20,023 nt of DNA from Treponema sp. (GTDB lineage: Bacteria; Spirochaetota; Spirochaetia; Treponematales; Breznakiellaceae): positions 1 to 20,023 of the forward strand of contig JAIRXT010000126.1 of assembly GCA_031268125.1 (NCBI GenBank), given 5' to 3'. The translations under genes were made by a program, and so were the position numbers. The notes under the pieces were generated by a model. That model was not told the DNA's origin. It did no database searches and saw only the letters and a program-made list of their open reading frames with translations. This document shows positions 1-8,561 of this stretch, one piece after another. Numbering within the stretch: position 1 is the stretch's first letter; every line of letters starts with the position of its first letter.

Positions 1-1
1 G

Positions 2-94
2 CAGGAGCCCGAAATCCCGGAACCGCCGGAAAAACCGGAGCCCAAACCCGCCGGAATTTTCCGGCTCCTTATGCTGACGCCGCTGTCGCGTTAA
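2..94 (+). CDS. C-terminal end of an unidentified upstream protein (partial)
   Basis: An open frame enters from the left edge and ends at TAA 92-94. The 30 visible residues are rich in Pro and Glu (PEPEIPEPPEKPEPKP) and end in a short hydrophobic/basic tail. Such Pro/Glu stretches are usually flexible linkers or cell-envelope spacers, but no function can be given from this fragment. The only support is the composition, the stop, and a hairpin just downstream; frame 1 is also open through this stretch, so the frame choice is not certain. Confidence 0.5.
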   Translation, partial: QEPEIPEPPEKPEPKPAGIFRLLMLTPLSR

Positions 95-98
95 AACA

Positions 99-120
99 GG
101 GCGGCCCTTACCCGGCCGCC
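99..120 (+). terminator. GC-rich hairpin after the upstream gene, weak terminator candidate
   Basis: GGCGGCC (100-106) pairs perfectly with GGCCGCC (114-120) across a 7-nt loop, starting 5 nt after the stop codon at 94. No T-run follows, so it does not meet the full pattern of an intrinsic terminator. A second palindrome, TTGTGGC-CT-GCCACAA (121-136), follows at once, with a loop too short for a good RNA hairpin; it could be a protein-binding site. Confidence 0.35.
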
Positions 121-226
121 TTGTGGCCTGCCACAAATTCAGGGAAATTTCTTGACATCTTTGACGGGCCGCAGACCGGCTTGCAACGCGGGGGCTATGG
201 ACGGACAATGTTATCAGGGGGTTTGT

Positions 227-1045
227 ATGATAAAAAAGGCCATGTTTGTACTGCCGGGCGTTTTCTTTTCCGCTCTGCTGGCTGCCCAGAGCCTGGACGT
301 AACGGTGGAGGAAATTGGCGGCGCCCTGCGGATTACCAAGTCCGGCGGCACGGCCAGGGAACTGGTGATTCCGGACGCCATCAACGGGGCGCCGGTTACC
401 GCCATTGGACCGGGGGCCTTTGCCAAACGGGGTTTGGAGAAACTTACGATTCCCGCCACGGTAACCGAAATTGGGGATTTGGCCTTTGCGGACAACCGGC
501 TTACCAGCCTGGTTATCGGCGACAATGTAACCGTCATCGGCCGGGGGGCCTTTTCGGGGAACCGTATTACCGATCTAAGCCTGGGGCAGGGGCTTGGTTC
601 CATCGGCCGGGGGGCTTTTTCGAGGAACCGCATTGCCGGTCTTACGATTACCGGCAGCATTACCGCCATTGAGGACTACGCCTTTTTTTCAAACAACATA
701 AGGACTCTTTCCGTCCCCGGTACGGTGGCCGTGATTGGGGCGGGGGCCTTTTCCGGGAACCAGATTTCCCAGCTTGAGATTAACCAGGGGGTTACGGATA
801 TAGGGGCCGGGGCTTTCTATAACAACCAGATTAGGAGTGTAACGATTCCCGCCAGCATTGCCGTCATGGGGGAACGGGCCTTCGATCTCCGCACTTCCGG
901 CGCTTCCGGCACGGTGGAATACCGGGATACGGGGGGGAATCTGCTGCTTTCATCTTCCGGGAATTTTGACACGTACTATAACATCAGCGGGAAGCGGGCC
1001 GGGACGTATACCCTGACTCAGGAGGGCTGGCAATACGGAAACTGA
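227..1045 (+). CDS. Secreted BspA/TpLRR-type leucine-rich repeat protein (LRR_5 family)
   Basis: A 272-aa protein with an N-terminal signal peptide (MIKKAMFVLPGVFFSALLAA, likely cut near AQS), so exported to the periplasm or surface. The body is a run of about seven 22-residue repeats of the form AFxxNxIxxLxIxxxVxxIGxG, the LRR_5 (BspA-like, Treponema pallidum LRR) pattern. Members act in adhesion and protein binding; the ligand here is unknown. The start chosen is ATG 227, which has AGGGGG 6 nt upstream and opens directly into the signal peptide. A longer reading from TTG 152 adds 25 residues that spoil the signal peptide and is rejected. The last ~45 residues leave the repeat register. There is no clear membrane anchor. 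A YitT-family gene follows 7 nt downstream, probably co-transcribed. Confidence 0.88.
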   Translation: MIKKAMFVLPGVFFSALLAAQSLDVTVEEIGGALRITKSGGTARELVIPDAINGAPVTAIGPGAFAKRGLEKLTIPATVTEIGDLAFADNRLTSLVIGDNVTVIGRGAFSGNRITDLSLGQGLGSIGRGAFSRNRIAGLTITGSITAIEDYAFFSNNIRTLSVPGTVAVIGAGAFSGNQISQLEINQGVTDIGAGAFYNNQIRSVTIPASIAVMGERAFDLRTSGASGTVEYRDTGGNLLLSSSGNFDTYYNISGKRAGTYTLTQEGWQYGN

Positions 1046-1052
1046 CGGTTCT

Positions 1053-1970
1053 TTGCCCGCCCGGACCCGGACCGTCCGGGTTCTCCGTACCCTGCGGCGG
1101 CTGTTTCTGGTGCTTACCGGGGCCGTGCTTATGGCCTTTAACATCAACAGTTTTGTAAGCGCCGGCGGGATTATCCCCGGCGGGTTTACGGGGTTTTCCC
1201 TGCTTATCAAGGACGTCGCCTGGACCTTCGGCAATATCCGGCTGCCCTTTAGTATTATCCTGTATACGCTGAACGCCGTACCGGCGATTATCTGCTTCAG
1301 GTATATCGGGAAGAATTTTACCCTCTATTCCTGCCTGATGGTTCTGGTAAGCGGTTTTTTGACCGACTGGATTCCCGGCGCGGAGATTGGGGGTGTGAAC
1401 GTAACGGCGGCGATTATCGCGTTCCTAAGGCCCCACGACATTCTGCTTTCATCGGTATTCGGGGGGCTGCTGAACGCGGTCGCCGTCAGCCTGTGCCTTT
1501 ACGCCGGCGCCACCAGCGGCGGGACGGATTTTATCGCCATACTGATTTCCGAAAAATTCCATAGGGACGCATGGAACTATATCCTGGCCGGGAACTGCGT
1601 CATCCTGGCCCTGGCGGCCTGGCTTTACTCCCTGGACCGGGCCCTGTATTCGATTATCTTCCAGTTTACAACCACTTTCATGTTGTCTTCCCTGTACCGC
1701 GGGTACCAGCAGAGGACCATGCTGATTATCACCGGGAAAGCGGATGAGATTTGTACCCTTATCCGGGACAAGACCAACCATACGGCCACATCGCTCAAGG
1801 GCCTGGGAAGTTACGAAAAGGTGGAACGGGTGCTGCTCTATTCGGTGGTGGCCGCCGATGAGGTATCCGGCCTGGTATCGGCGATAAAAAAGGCTGATGA
1901 AAAGGCCTTTATCAACATCCTGAAGACCGAGCAGCTTAACGGCAAATTCTACCAGCGGCGAAAAGATTAG
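1053..1970 (+). CDS. YitT family inner-membrane protein (DUF161 + DUF2179)
   Basis: A 305-aa integral membrane protein. The first ~200 residues hold several hydrophobic segments, including LVLTGAVLMAFNINSFV and the Gly-rich SAGGIIPGGFTG loop typical of the YitT family, and a second Gly-rich turn, GATSGGTDFIA. The last ~85 residues form the soluble DUF2179-type domain (MLIITGKADEI onward). Family members are widespread and of poorly defined transport or membrane role, so no substrate is proposed. The start is TTG 1053, the first available start after the LRR gene; no good ribosome site is visible and translation may be coupled to the LRR gene. ATG 1131 would cut into the first membrane segment. 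The stop codon overlaps that of the convergent addA by 3 nt. Confidence 0.85.
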   Translation: MPARTRTVRVLRTLRRLFLVLTGAVLMAFNINSFVSAGGIIPGGFTGFSLLIKDVAWTFGNIRLPFSIILYTLNAVPAIICFRYIGKNFTLYSCLMVLVSGFLTDWIPGAEIGGVNVTAAIIAFLRPHDILLSSVFGGLLNAVAVSLCLYAGATSGGTDFIAILISEKFHRDAWNYILAGNCVILALAAWLYSLDRALYSIIFQFTTTFMLSSLYRGYQQRTMLIITGKADEICTLIRDKTNHTATSLKGLGSYEKVERVLLYSVVAADEVSGLVSAIKKADEKAFINILKTEQLNGKFYQRRKD

Positions 1971-4900
1971 CCGAAACAGCCGAAGTCCCCAAAGTCCTCA
2001 ATTTCCACCGCCCGGCCGCTGCGCAGGTAGTAGAGCCAGACCCGGCAGGTTTTCCCCCGGAGATCCTGAGCGGCCCGCCGGTAGACGGCCATTTGGGCCA
2101 GGTGTTCTTCGGGCTTTTCGATGCTGTCGGTCTTGAAATCGACCACCCGGACTTCGTTGTCCCATTCAAAGAGCAGATCGATAACCCCGTTGATGAAGAG
2201 GTCCCCGGCCGAATTGCTTTGCCGCAGGCAGCGGAACGGATATTCGCCGCGGCGGAACGGGGCCGTCCGGGCCGCTTCCCCCAGGGGGGATGCCAGGAAA
2301 CGCCCGGCAATGTCTTTTCCCGCCTCCAGCAGGGTCTGCGTCTCCGCGGGGCTGAACCTTCCGGCCAGGCCGGGGGGAATCCGGGCCTCCCGGCCGTCCT
2401 GCCCGGGGGAGGGGAGCAGTTCTTCCACGCAGAGGTGGGCCAGGGTCCCGAATTCGGCAAAGCCCCGTTCCGGCCCGTTTTTTGAGAGGATGGGATCGAC
2501 CCGTGCAAAAATGTCCGCCGCCGGCCGGCCGGACAGGGCAGGATCGCAGCGCCAGCGGCCGCCGCCTTCTCCGTGCAGGGTTTGCCCGGCGGCGCTGGCG
2601 TTCAGGTGGTCCGGCCCGATGACCGGGCTGTGCAGAACCCCGGCCCCCGCGTACAGGGGCTCCGCGTCCCGCAGGAAGCGGTTTAGGCCGGAACGGGTGT
2701 TGGGGTAACGCGGCTCCCGGCGTTCCCGGTTCCGCAGTTCCTCCGCGGTAAGGCGGGGGATAAGGCCGAATTGCAGATATGGGGGCCAGGCGCCGGATTC
2801 CGCGGAGTCCGTACCCCGCGGTTCCGCCAGCGCCGGGAGCAGAAGGCCGAAAAAGGTGCCGTTATCCAGAATTTTGTCCCCTTCGATGGCGTTAACGCCC
2901 TGTTTTGCCTCTTCCTCGTCCTTAAGGGCAATTTTCTTTTTTACCGCTTCCCCCAGGCCCGCAAGCAGATCCCCCTCCCCGTTTTCCAGGGGGAAGCTGC
3001 CGCTGAGGAACAGCCGCTCCCGGGCACGGGTCATGGCCACGTAGAGGAGCCGCCTGAGTTCAGCGGTTTCCCTGCGCCGCTCCTCCTGCCGGTCCCGTTC
3101 GTAGAAAAAATTCCGCTTTATCTTATCAAGGCCCGCACATTCCGGCGGCAGGGGGGGGTTGAACGAGAGGCTGTCGTGGGCGGCGGAGTAGTAAAGGTCC
3201 CCGTGGTTCCCGGCGCCCCGGCTCCGTTTGCCGCAGCAGACGATAAACACCGCTTTGAATTCCAGCCCCTTGCTCTTGTGAACCGTAAGCAGCCGGACCG
3301 CCCCGCTCCGTTCCAGGGGAATCTCCGTATCGTCCAGGGCTTCTTCCCGCTCCCGCATGGCTTCAAGCCGGTCGCTCAAGGCCGCAATGCTCAGGCCCTG
3401 TTCATCGGCCTTGAGGGCCTGGCTGTAGAGATAGTCAAAGAGTTCCCGGTGGGCCCGGGTTCCGGGGTTCCAGGCGGTCTCGTAGCGGTAGCCCTCCTGG
3501 TACCAAAGCTCGTTCAGCAGCTGCCCGATCGAAAAATCCGCGGCCTTTTCTTTTATCCGCCGGTACAGCTTCCCGCCCTGTTCCCAGGCGCGCCGGTCCG
3601 CTTCGTCCGGCAGGGCCGGAATCACGGAGAAGGGCGGCCCCTCCTCCGCTGTCCCCCGGCTCCCGTCCCCGGCCGGGCCGGCGGGCCGGCCTTTGGCCCG
3701 GTTAAAATCGTCAATGCAGAGCGCAAGCCCCTCAAGGGAAAGCCCCGCGAAGGGGGAACGGAGGTACACGGCGTAGGCTTCCGTATCCAGGGGATAGGCA
3801 ATAAGCCGGAGGAACGCGGCCATGTCGTTCACCGGGCCGTCGGCAAAAAAGCCGCTTAAGCCTTCCGCCGCGTAGGGGATGTGGAGGAATCTAAGGTGCT
3901 TTTCAAAGAAATACTGGGGCCTGCGGGTGCGGAACAGGACGGCAATGTCATCGGCCTCGTAGCGGGGGGATCCGTCTTCATTTTTTTCATTCAGCAGATC
4001 CCGGATTTTGGCGGCGATAAAGGCGGCTTCGTTTTCATCGTCTTTAAGCTGCTCCCCCGCTTCCTCGTCCTCATCCTCCGCGTGGCTGTCCAGAATGTAA
4101 ACGGCCGCGCTCCCGCTGCGGTCCGTTCCCGCTTTAAGGGGGCTGTAGTCCGCCTCATAGGAGGGGGCTGCGGGGGGGAACACCGCCGCGTATTGAAAGA
4201 GGGGCGAAGCGCCGGAGGAGTCGCAAAGGCTGCCGCCGAAGATCGCGTTGTAAAGGGCGATCAGTTCCGGCGACGAGCGGTAATTGACGCTGAGGTTCAG
4301 ATCCTGCGCGGCAAGCCCGGTTTTAAGTTCCCGGAATACCGAAACGTCCGCCCCCCGGAACCGGTAAACGGATTGCTTTTCATCCCCCACAAAAAAGAGT
4401 TTTTCTTCTTCCAGATCCCCGGCTTCCGGTATGCCGCCGGCGCAGCGATCCTGTTTTTCCGCCAAAAGGAACAGGAGTTCCTTTTGTAGAATGTTGTTGT
4501 CCTGGAATTCGTCGATCATGACGGCCTTAAAAGCGGCCTTTTCGTTGTTCCGTATGTCTTTTTGATCCCGTAAAATGGTCCGGGCCAGGCGGGCCGCATC
4601 GGTAAAGGTAAGAATGCCCTGGGCCCGCTTTTTCTCCACGTAGTTTTGCTGAAATTCGTCCAGCAGGGCCATGACCGCAAGGATGATTCCCCCCTGGAGC
4701 GCGTAGACCAGAATCGACGAGACGCCGGGGAAAAGGCGGCGGAGAGCGGCGGCGGCGGTCTTTGCTTCGGAATTCCGCTTTCCCACGTTTGCCCTGGCGT
4801 AGCTTATGCGGTGCAAAACGAGCAGCCATTGGACCATCTGTTTTCGCAGGGGGTGAGTCTCCGCCGCCGTAACGTCCCGGGATTCCAGCAGGGCGTCGAA

Positions 4901-5650
4901 ATATTCCCGCATTCCCGTAACGCTGTCCCGGACGGCCCCGAATTGGTCCAGCAGCGGGAGGAGTTGGGCATGGAACTTGTCCTTGGGGTCCTCCGCACAG
5001 CGCTCCGCCAGCTCGTCGATCAGGGGCAGCAGGGTCTTCCGGGCCTTGTTCCACTCGTCGCAGATAAGGCTGAACTGGGCGGCGGTTCCCCGGGTGTACG
5101 AGGGCGCCTGGTCGATAAAGCCGTAGGTGAAGGCGGAGGCCGCAAAAATATCGCGGGCAATGTCCTGGGGCCGTTTTTCCCGGTAGAGCCGTTCCAGGGC
5201 CGGGTGGTTCAGCCGGGAGATGAGAAAGGGAAGGCTTTCCCGCTGTGCCAGTTCCCAGGCCCCCTCGTCGTCCACGCTGAAATCCGGGCGGATGCCGTAG
5301 CGGGAGGCCCCCTGTTTTACGATGTACACGCAGTAGGAATCCAGGGTCTGAATATGGGCGTGGAAAAAATCTTTGAGAGCGGTCCGGGCGGCATCTCCGG
5401 CCTCAGCGTTCAGGGCCCCGTGTATGCGCTGGAACATCTGGGCAGCGGCCTTCCGGGTAAAGGTAAGGGTGAGAATTTGATCCACCCGCAGCCCCCGCCG
5501 GGTGATAAGCCTGACGTAACGGTTTGCCAGGACCGAAGTTTTCCCCGATCCCGCGCCGGCGGCCACCACAACGTTTTTGTCGCGGTTTACCGCCTCCTCC
5601 TGTTCCCGGTTCAGCTTTAACGAGCCTGCGGCCTGTTGTTCCTTAGCCAT
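1967..5650 (-). CDS. addA: AddA/RexA-type UvrD-like helicase-nuclease subunit
   Basis: A 1227-aa subunit of the AddAB (RexAB) complex, which unwinds and trims double-strand DNA ends for RecA loading. UvrD/RecB superfamily 1 motifs appear in order: NREQEEAV Q-motif (~14-21), Walker A GAGSGKT (32-38), LTFTRKAA (motif Ia), DEFQD (380-384), VGDEKQSVYRFRGAD (motif III), NYRSSPELI (motif IV), TVHKSKGLEF (motif V) and YVAMTRARERL (motif VI, ~870). The C-terminus has the RecB-type PD-(D/E)XK nuclease: FGTLAH, GVIDL and VVDFKTD (D1171, K1173), then a downstream QMAVYRRA helix. Length matches AddA (~1230 aa). The start at 5650 is ATG within the end of addB (ATGGCTAA, 8-nt overlap), implying translational coupling; the longer upstream reading is only addB sequence in another frame. 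Confidence 0.95.
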   Translation of the reverse strand: MAKEQQAAGSLKLNREQEEAVNRDKNVVVAAGAGSGKTSVLANRYVRLITRRGLRVDQILTLTFTRKAAAQMFQRIHGALNAEAGDAARTALKDFFHAHIQTLDSYCVYIVKQGASRYGIRPDFSVDDEGAWELAQRESLPFLISRLNHPALERLYREKRPQDIARDIFAASAFTYGFIDQAPSYTRGTAAQFSLICDEWNKARKTLLPLIDELAERCAEDPKDKFHAQLLPLLDQFGAVRDSVTGMREYFDALLESRDVTAAETHPLRKQMVQWLLVLHRISYARANVGKRNSEAKTAAAALRRLFPGVSSILVYALQGGIILAVMALLDEFQQNYVEKKRAQGILTFTDAARLARTILRDQKDIRNNEKAAFKAVMIDEFQDNNILQKELLFLLAEKQDRCAGGIPEAGDLEEEKLFFVGDEKQSVYRFRGADVSVFRELKTGLAAQDLNLSVNYRSSPELIALYNAIFGGSLCDSSGASPLFQYAAVFPPAAPSYEADYSPLKAGTDRSGSAAVYILDSHAEDEDEEAGEQLKDDENEAAFIAAKIRDLLNEKNEDGSPRYEADDIAVLFRTRRPQYFFEKHLRFLHIPYAAEGLSGFFADGPVNDMAAFLRLIAYPLDTEAYAVYLRSPFAGLSLEGLALCIDDFNRAKGRPAGPAGDGSRGTAEEGPPFSVIPALPDEADRRAWEQGGKLYRRIKEKAADFSIGQLLNELWYQEGYRYETAWNPGTRAHRELFDYLYSQALKADEQGLSIAALSDRLEAMREREEALDDTEIPLERSGAVRLLTVHKSKGLEFKAVFIVCCGKRSRGAGNHGDLYYSAAHDSLSFNPPLPPECAGLDKIKRNFFYERDRQEERRRETAELRRLLYVAMTRARERLFLSGSFPLENGEGDLLAGLGEAVKKKIALKDEEEAKQGVNAIEGDKILDNGTFFGLLLPALAEPRGTDSAESGAWPPYLQFGLIPRLTAEELRNRERREPRYPNTRSGLNRFLRDAEPLYAGAGVLHSPVIGPDHLNASAAGQTLHGEGGGRWRCDPALSGRPAADIFARVDPILSKNGPERGFAEFGTLAHLCVEELLPSPGQDGREARIPPGLAGRFSPAETQTLLEAGKDIAGRFLASPLGEAARTAPFRRGEYPFRCLRQSNSAGDLFINGVIDLLFEWDNEVRVVDFKTDSIEKPEEHLAQMAVYRRAAQDLRGKTCRVWLYYLRSGRAVEIEDFGDFGCFG

Positions 5651-8534
5651 TGTTTTCCCCCGGCCGGGCTTTCCCGTCCACCGTGTAGAGGGTCCTGCAG
5701 ACCCGCCGGTACATGCAGGCGCCGCATTGGGCCTCCCCGGCGCTGAATACCGAAAGCTTCCCCTCCCGCATGTCCTGGGCATAGCGTTCAGTCCTGGCGG
5801 CGAAATCCGCCATGACGGCGCCGAATTTGTCTTCCCCGGCGCCGGATTCTTCCCCGTTTTCGCGCAGAATCGCCTGCTTTGGTCCGGGCTTTTCCTTCCC
5901 GCTCAACCGGTCCCGGATACGGCCGAAGATCACCAGGGTTTCAGCCTTGAGGATGTTGAAGAACAGGGCCGTGTGGACCGGGGCCGCGCCGGAGGCTTCG
6001 GCCAGCGTGATATACATGGGAAGCTGGAAATTCTCCAGCCCCCCCTCGCCGGTGCAGGCTTTGCGCTTCGGCAGGTAGTTGAGCTTAAAGTCCACGATAA
6101 CCCCCCGGTCCCCGGCGGAAGTTCCGTCCCCCGGTTCGGTCAGCAGCAGATCTACCTTCCCCGCAAGGCAGTAATCCTGTTTTTCCGCCTGATAACCTAA
6201 CTCGCTCCCGGCCACGCGGAAGCCCCCAAAGAAGCCCAAAAGGCCCTTTAAGAGATGTTCCGTCTGGTGTTGTACCGCCCCCGCCTGGGCCCGCAGAAAG
6301 CGGGTTGTCAGGCTGCTCAGGGCCGCCGTTTCGCCGGGCAGCAGCGGGAGGGCGTCCATGATCTCCCGGATCGATGCGCCAAGGAGGACGCGGTAATCCT
6401 CCGGCAGCCCCCCGGGAAGGGCAAGAAGGCCCCCCTGCAGGGCCTTGAAGAACCGGTCCAGCACCGCGTGGTACAGGCTCCCCGTTACATTCTCGGCCAT
6501 CAGAGCGGCCTCCATACGCCGGCTTTCCAGCTTAAGGACGCGGCGGTAGAGCCATTCAAGGGAGCAGCGGAAGTAGGGTTCCATAGCGCTGGCGGAGATG
6601 TTTTTTTCACCGCAGGTCTTTTTGATAAGTTCCCCCAGGCCCCCGGCTCCTTCCGTGCCGGGCAGCGGGCCGCTTCTCCGTTCCGCCCAGGCCCGGAATC
6701 CCCCGGCCTGTACCTCGTGCAATTCGGCAAGATTCCCCTTTTTTGGATCTTCCAGGGCGGATTCTTCTGCGGCAAACAGGTCCGGGGCAAAAAAACCGCC
6801 CTCCGTATAGCGGATCCGCGGCTCCTCGACGGCCCCCAGCCCGCTGTGGGGAATTTTGAAGCCCCCAAAGGACTGGCGGGAGCAGAAAAAGGCGGCGCTC
6901 AGGGCCGAGTTAAGCCGGTGGAACGCGATAAATGCCTCCGACGCGTCGATGTCCCCCAGGCCCAGGCGCTCTTTTTTTATCCGGGGCAGAAAACTAAGGC
7001 GGGAAAAGACCAGGGAAAGGTTGTCCTGGCTGGCGCCCAGCACGATGTGGCAGGCAAAGGGCACACAGGCTGCGGTACGGTAGGGGAGTATTGAAACCCC
7101 CCGCCGCGTTTCCTGGGCCAGGTAGCTTGTTTCATTCAGATGTTCGATAAAAAAACCGTAGGGGTCCGGGGCTTTGAGATCGGGGAAGGAATCTTCGATG
7201 TCCGCCAGGGCCAGCAGTTCGGAGATACAGCGGGAAAGCACCGCGTCGGTTTCCGGGGAGCATTGGGACATTTCCAGGAAGCGCCCCCTCATGGCGAAGT
7301 AGTACCGGATCATGTCCCTGAAGCTCCGGGCCCCGCGGACCTTCTCCAGGGCCGCCTTAAATTCCTCGTAAAAGGCCCTGGCCCGCTGTTCCCGGCTCCC
7401 CGCCAGGGAATTAAAGGCGTCCAGCCACGCGTCCGCCCTCCGGTTGTTTTCCGTCCAGGAACAGAGGCAGTTGTTTTTAATGCCGAAGTCGATAAGCTGA
7501 TCGATAAGGTCCCGGTTTTTCCAGGGAAGGCGGGGGTTGAGCAGCAAGTTGGAAACCGCGGAAAAAGAAAAACCCTGGGTGCAGCAATCCTGTATCCCCG
7601 TAAAAAGCTGCCCCGCGCTGTAGGCGCCCAGTTTTTTCCCCGCCCGCCGTACCGCGGGAATGTCGCGGTTGGCAAATTCCCGCAGCACGTAGGGTTCGTA
7701 ATCTTCCCCCTCGGGAAGACTCACCGCTATTTCATCCCAGGCCAGCCCCTCTTTTTCCACAAGATTCCTGATGTACAGGGCAGCCCCGGTAATTTCGCTG
7801 CGGGCGTTGGTGTAAAAAAACGTGCGGAGCGGCCGATTCTCCTCCGCGATACCGGAAAATGTCTCCGCAAGCCGCAGTATCCTTACGTGGGGGGCCGCCT
7901 TCAGCATGGCCTCGTATTCGGAAAAATCCCGTAAAGATTCGGGGAAGAAGATAAAACATTCCCTGCCGTTGTCCTCAAAAGGGGGCTTTTCCCAGGCCGG
8001 TTCAAAAAGACGGTATGCTTCAAGGAATTTCCGGTAACGCAGGGTAAGGAAGAAGAGGTCCCGCTCTTCCCCTGCCGAAAATTCCGCCCTGCCGGAGTCC
8101 GCTTCCTCAATATCCGCCGCAGCTTTGCCGCAGGTTTTTTCAAACCAGCTTCCCAGCTGGGGGAGCATGGACGAAAGCCAGGGGGCAAACGAAAGGGCCC
8201 CCCGGGCATATACGGGGGGGATAAGAAATTTGAAAACCCCTCCGTTTTCTCCCCCCCCGCTGACGCCGGCGGCATTTTCCTCCAGCAGGCGGCATACAAA
8301 GATCTTCCGCAGAACCGGGGGAATGCTCTGTTTGTTCTGCATCCGGGAGCGGATGGAGGCGTTTTTGAACCGGTCCCAGGCGGTGAACTGCTCCATCGCC
8401 AGACAGCCCCCGCCCCTGAAGCGCAGAAGCCGGTCCGCCCAGCGGTTCAGGGCGATGTCCGTGGGGAAGACAAAAAGGGATGCGGGGTTTCCAATGTGTT
8501 CCAGGAGTATCCGGTCAATCGTGGTTGTTTCCAC
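5643..8534 (-). CDS. addB: AddB/RexB-type nuclease subunit with predicted iron-sulfur cluster
   Basis: A 963-aa partner of AddA, encoded first in the operon. The N-terminal half has the helicase-like fold beginning LFVFPTDIALNRWADRLL but no Walker A motif, as in AddB proteins that do not hydrolyse ATP. The C-terminal PD-(D/E)XK nuclease has GSLYHAVLDRFF, GKVDLLL and VIVDFKL (D815, K817), then a FQLPMYI helix. Four cysteines are placed as in AddB/Cas4-type nucleases that hold a 4Fe-4S cluster: C657 (YFRCSLEWLY) before the nuclease core and C937, C940, C946 (CGACMYRRVC) after it. The start is taken as GTG 8532-8534, just before the conserved N-terminus; the open frame runs on to 8816 but would overlap the divergent gene heavily. 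No ribosome site precedes it; a TATAAT lies 6 nt upstream (see findings). Confidence 0.9.
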   Translation of the reverse strand: METTTIDRILLEHIGNPASLFVFPTDIALNRWADRLLRFRGGGCLAMEQFTAWDRFKNASIRSRMQNKQSIPPVLRKIFVCRLLEENAAGVSGGGENGGVFKFLIPPVYARGALSFAPWLSSMLPQLGSWFEKTCGKAAADIEEADSGRAEFSAGEERDLFFLTLRYRKFLEAYRLFEPAWEKPPFEDNGRECFIFFPESLRDFSEYEAMLKAAPHVRILRLAETFSGIAEENRPLRTFFYTNARSEITGAALYIRNLVEKEGLAWDEIAVSLPEGEDYEPYVLREFANRDIPAVRRAGKKLGAYSAGQLFTGIQDCCTQGFSFSAVSNLLLNPRLPWKNRDLIDQLIDFGIKNNCLCSWTENNRRADAWLDAFNSLAGSREQRARAFYEEFKAALEKVRGARSFRDMIRYYFAMRGRFLEMSQCSPETDAVLSRCISELLALADIEDSFPDLKAPDPYGFFIEHLNETSYLAQETRRGVSILPYRTAACVPFACHIVLGASQDNLSLVFSRLSFLPRIKKERLGLGDIDASEAFIAFHRLNSALSAAFFCSRQSFGGFKIPHSGLGAVEEPRIRYTEGGFFAPDLFAAEESALEDPKKGNLAELHEVQAGGFRAWAERRSGPLPGTEGAGGLGELIKKTCGEKNISASAMEPYFRCSLEWLYRRVLKLESRRMEAALMAENVTGSLYHAVLDRFFKALQGGLLALPGGLPEDYRVLLGASIREIMDALPLLPGETAALSSLTTRFLRAQAGAVQHQTEHLLKGLLGFFGGFRVAGSELGYQAEKQDYCLAGKVDLLLTEPGDGTSAGDRGVIVDFKLNYLPKRKACTGEGGLENFQLPMYITLAEASGAAPVHTALFFNILKAETLVIFGRIRDRLSGKEKPGPKQAILRENGEESGAGEDKFGAVMADFAARTERYAQDMREGKLSVFSAGEAQCGACMYRRVCRTLYTVDGKARPGENNG

Positions 8535-8540
8535 GGGGTG

Positions 8541-8555
8541 ATTATACGCTATAAT
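8541..8555. promoter_or_regulatory. Back-to-back -10 boxes of divergent, possibly leaderless promoters
   Basis: ATTATA-CGC-TATAAT is a perfect inverted repeat in the 27-nt gap between addB and the amidohydrolase gene. Read leftward, TATAAT (8546-8541) lies 6 nt before the addB GTG. Read rightward, TATAAT (8550-8555) lies 6 nt before the amidohydrolase ATG at 8562. A -10 box 6-7 nt from a start codon places transcription start at the start codon itself. Neither gene has a Shine-Dalgarno sequence. Matching -35 boxes were not evident at 16-18 nt spacing. Confidence 0.5.
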
Positions 8556-8561
8556 GCCCCC

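Noticed and set aside
152..157. Perfect TTGACA as a -35 box upstream of the LRR gene
   Set aside because: No -10-like sequence occurs at 16-19 nt; the following bases are GC-rich.
152..226. Longer start (TTG 152) for the LRR gene
   Set aside because: It adds 25 residues before a clear signal peptide and lacks a ribosome site; ATG 227 has AGGGGG at good spacing.
2771..3859. Long plus-strand open frame (362 codons) opposite addA
   Set aside because: A shadow of the GC-rich addA gene; composition (Pro/Arg/Gly-rich, no motif) and the well-defined helicase motifs on the other strand exclude it. Similar frames opposite addB and the HD-GYP gene were rejected for the same reason.
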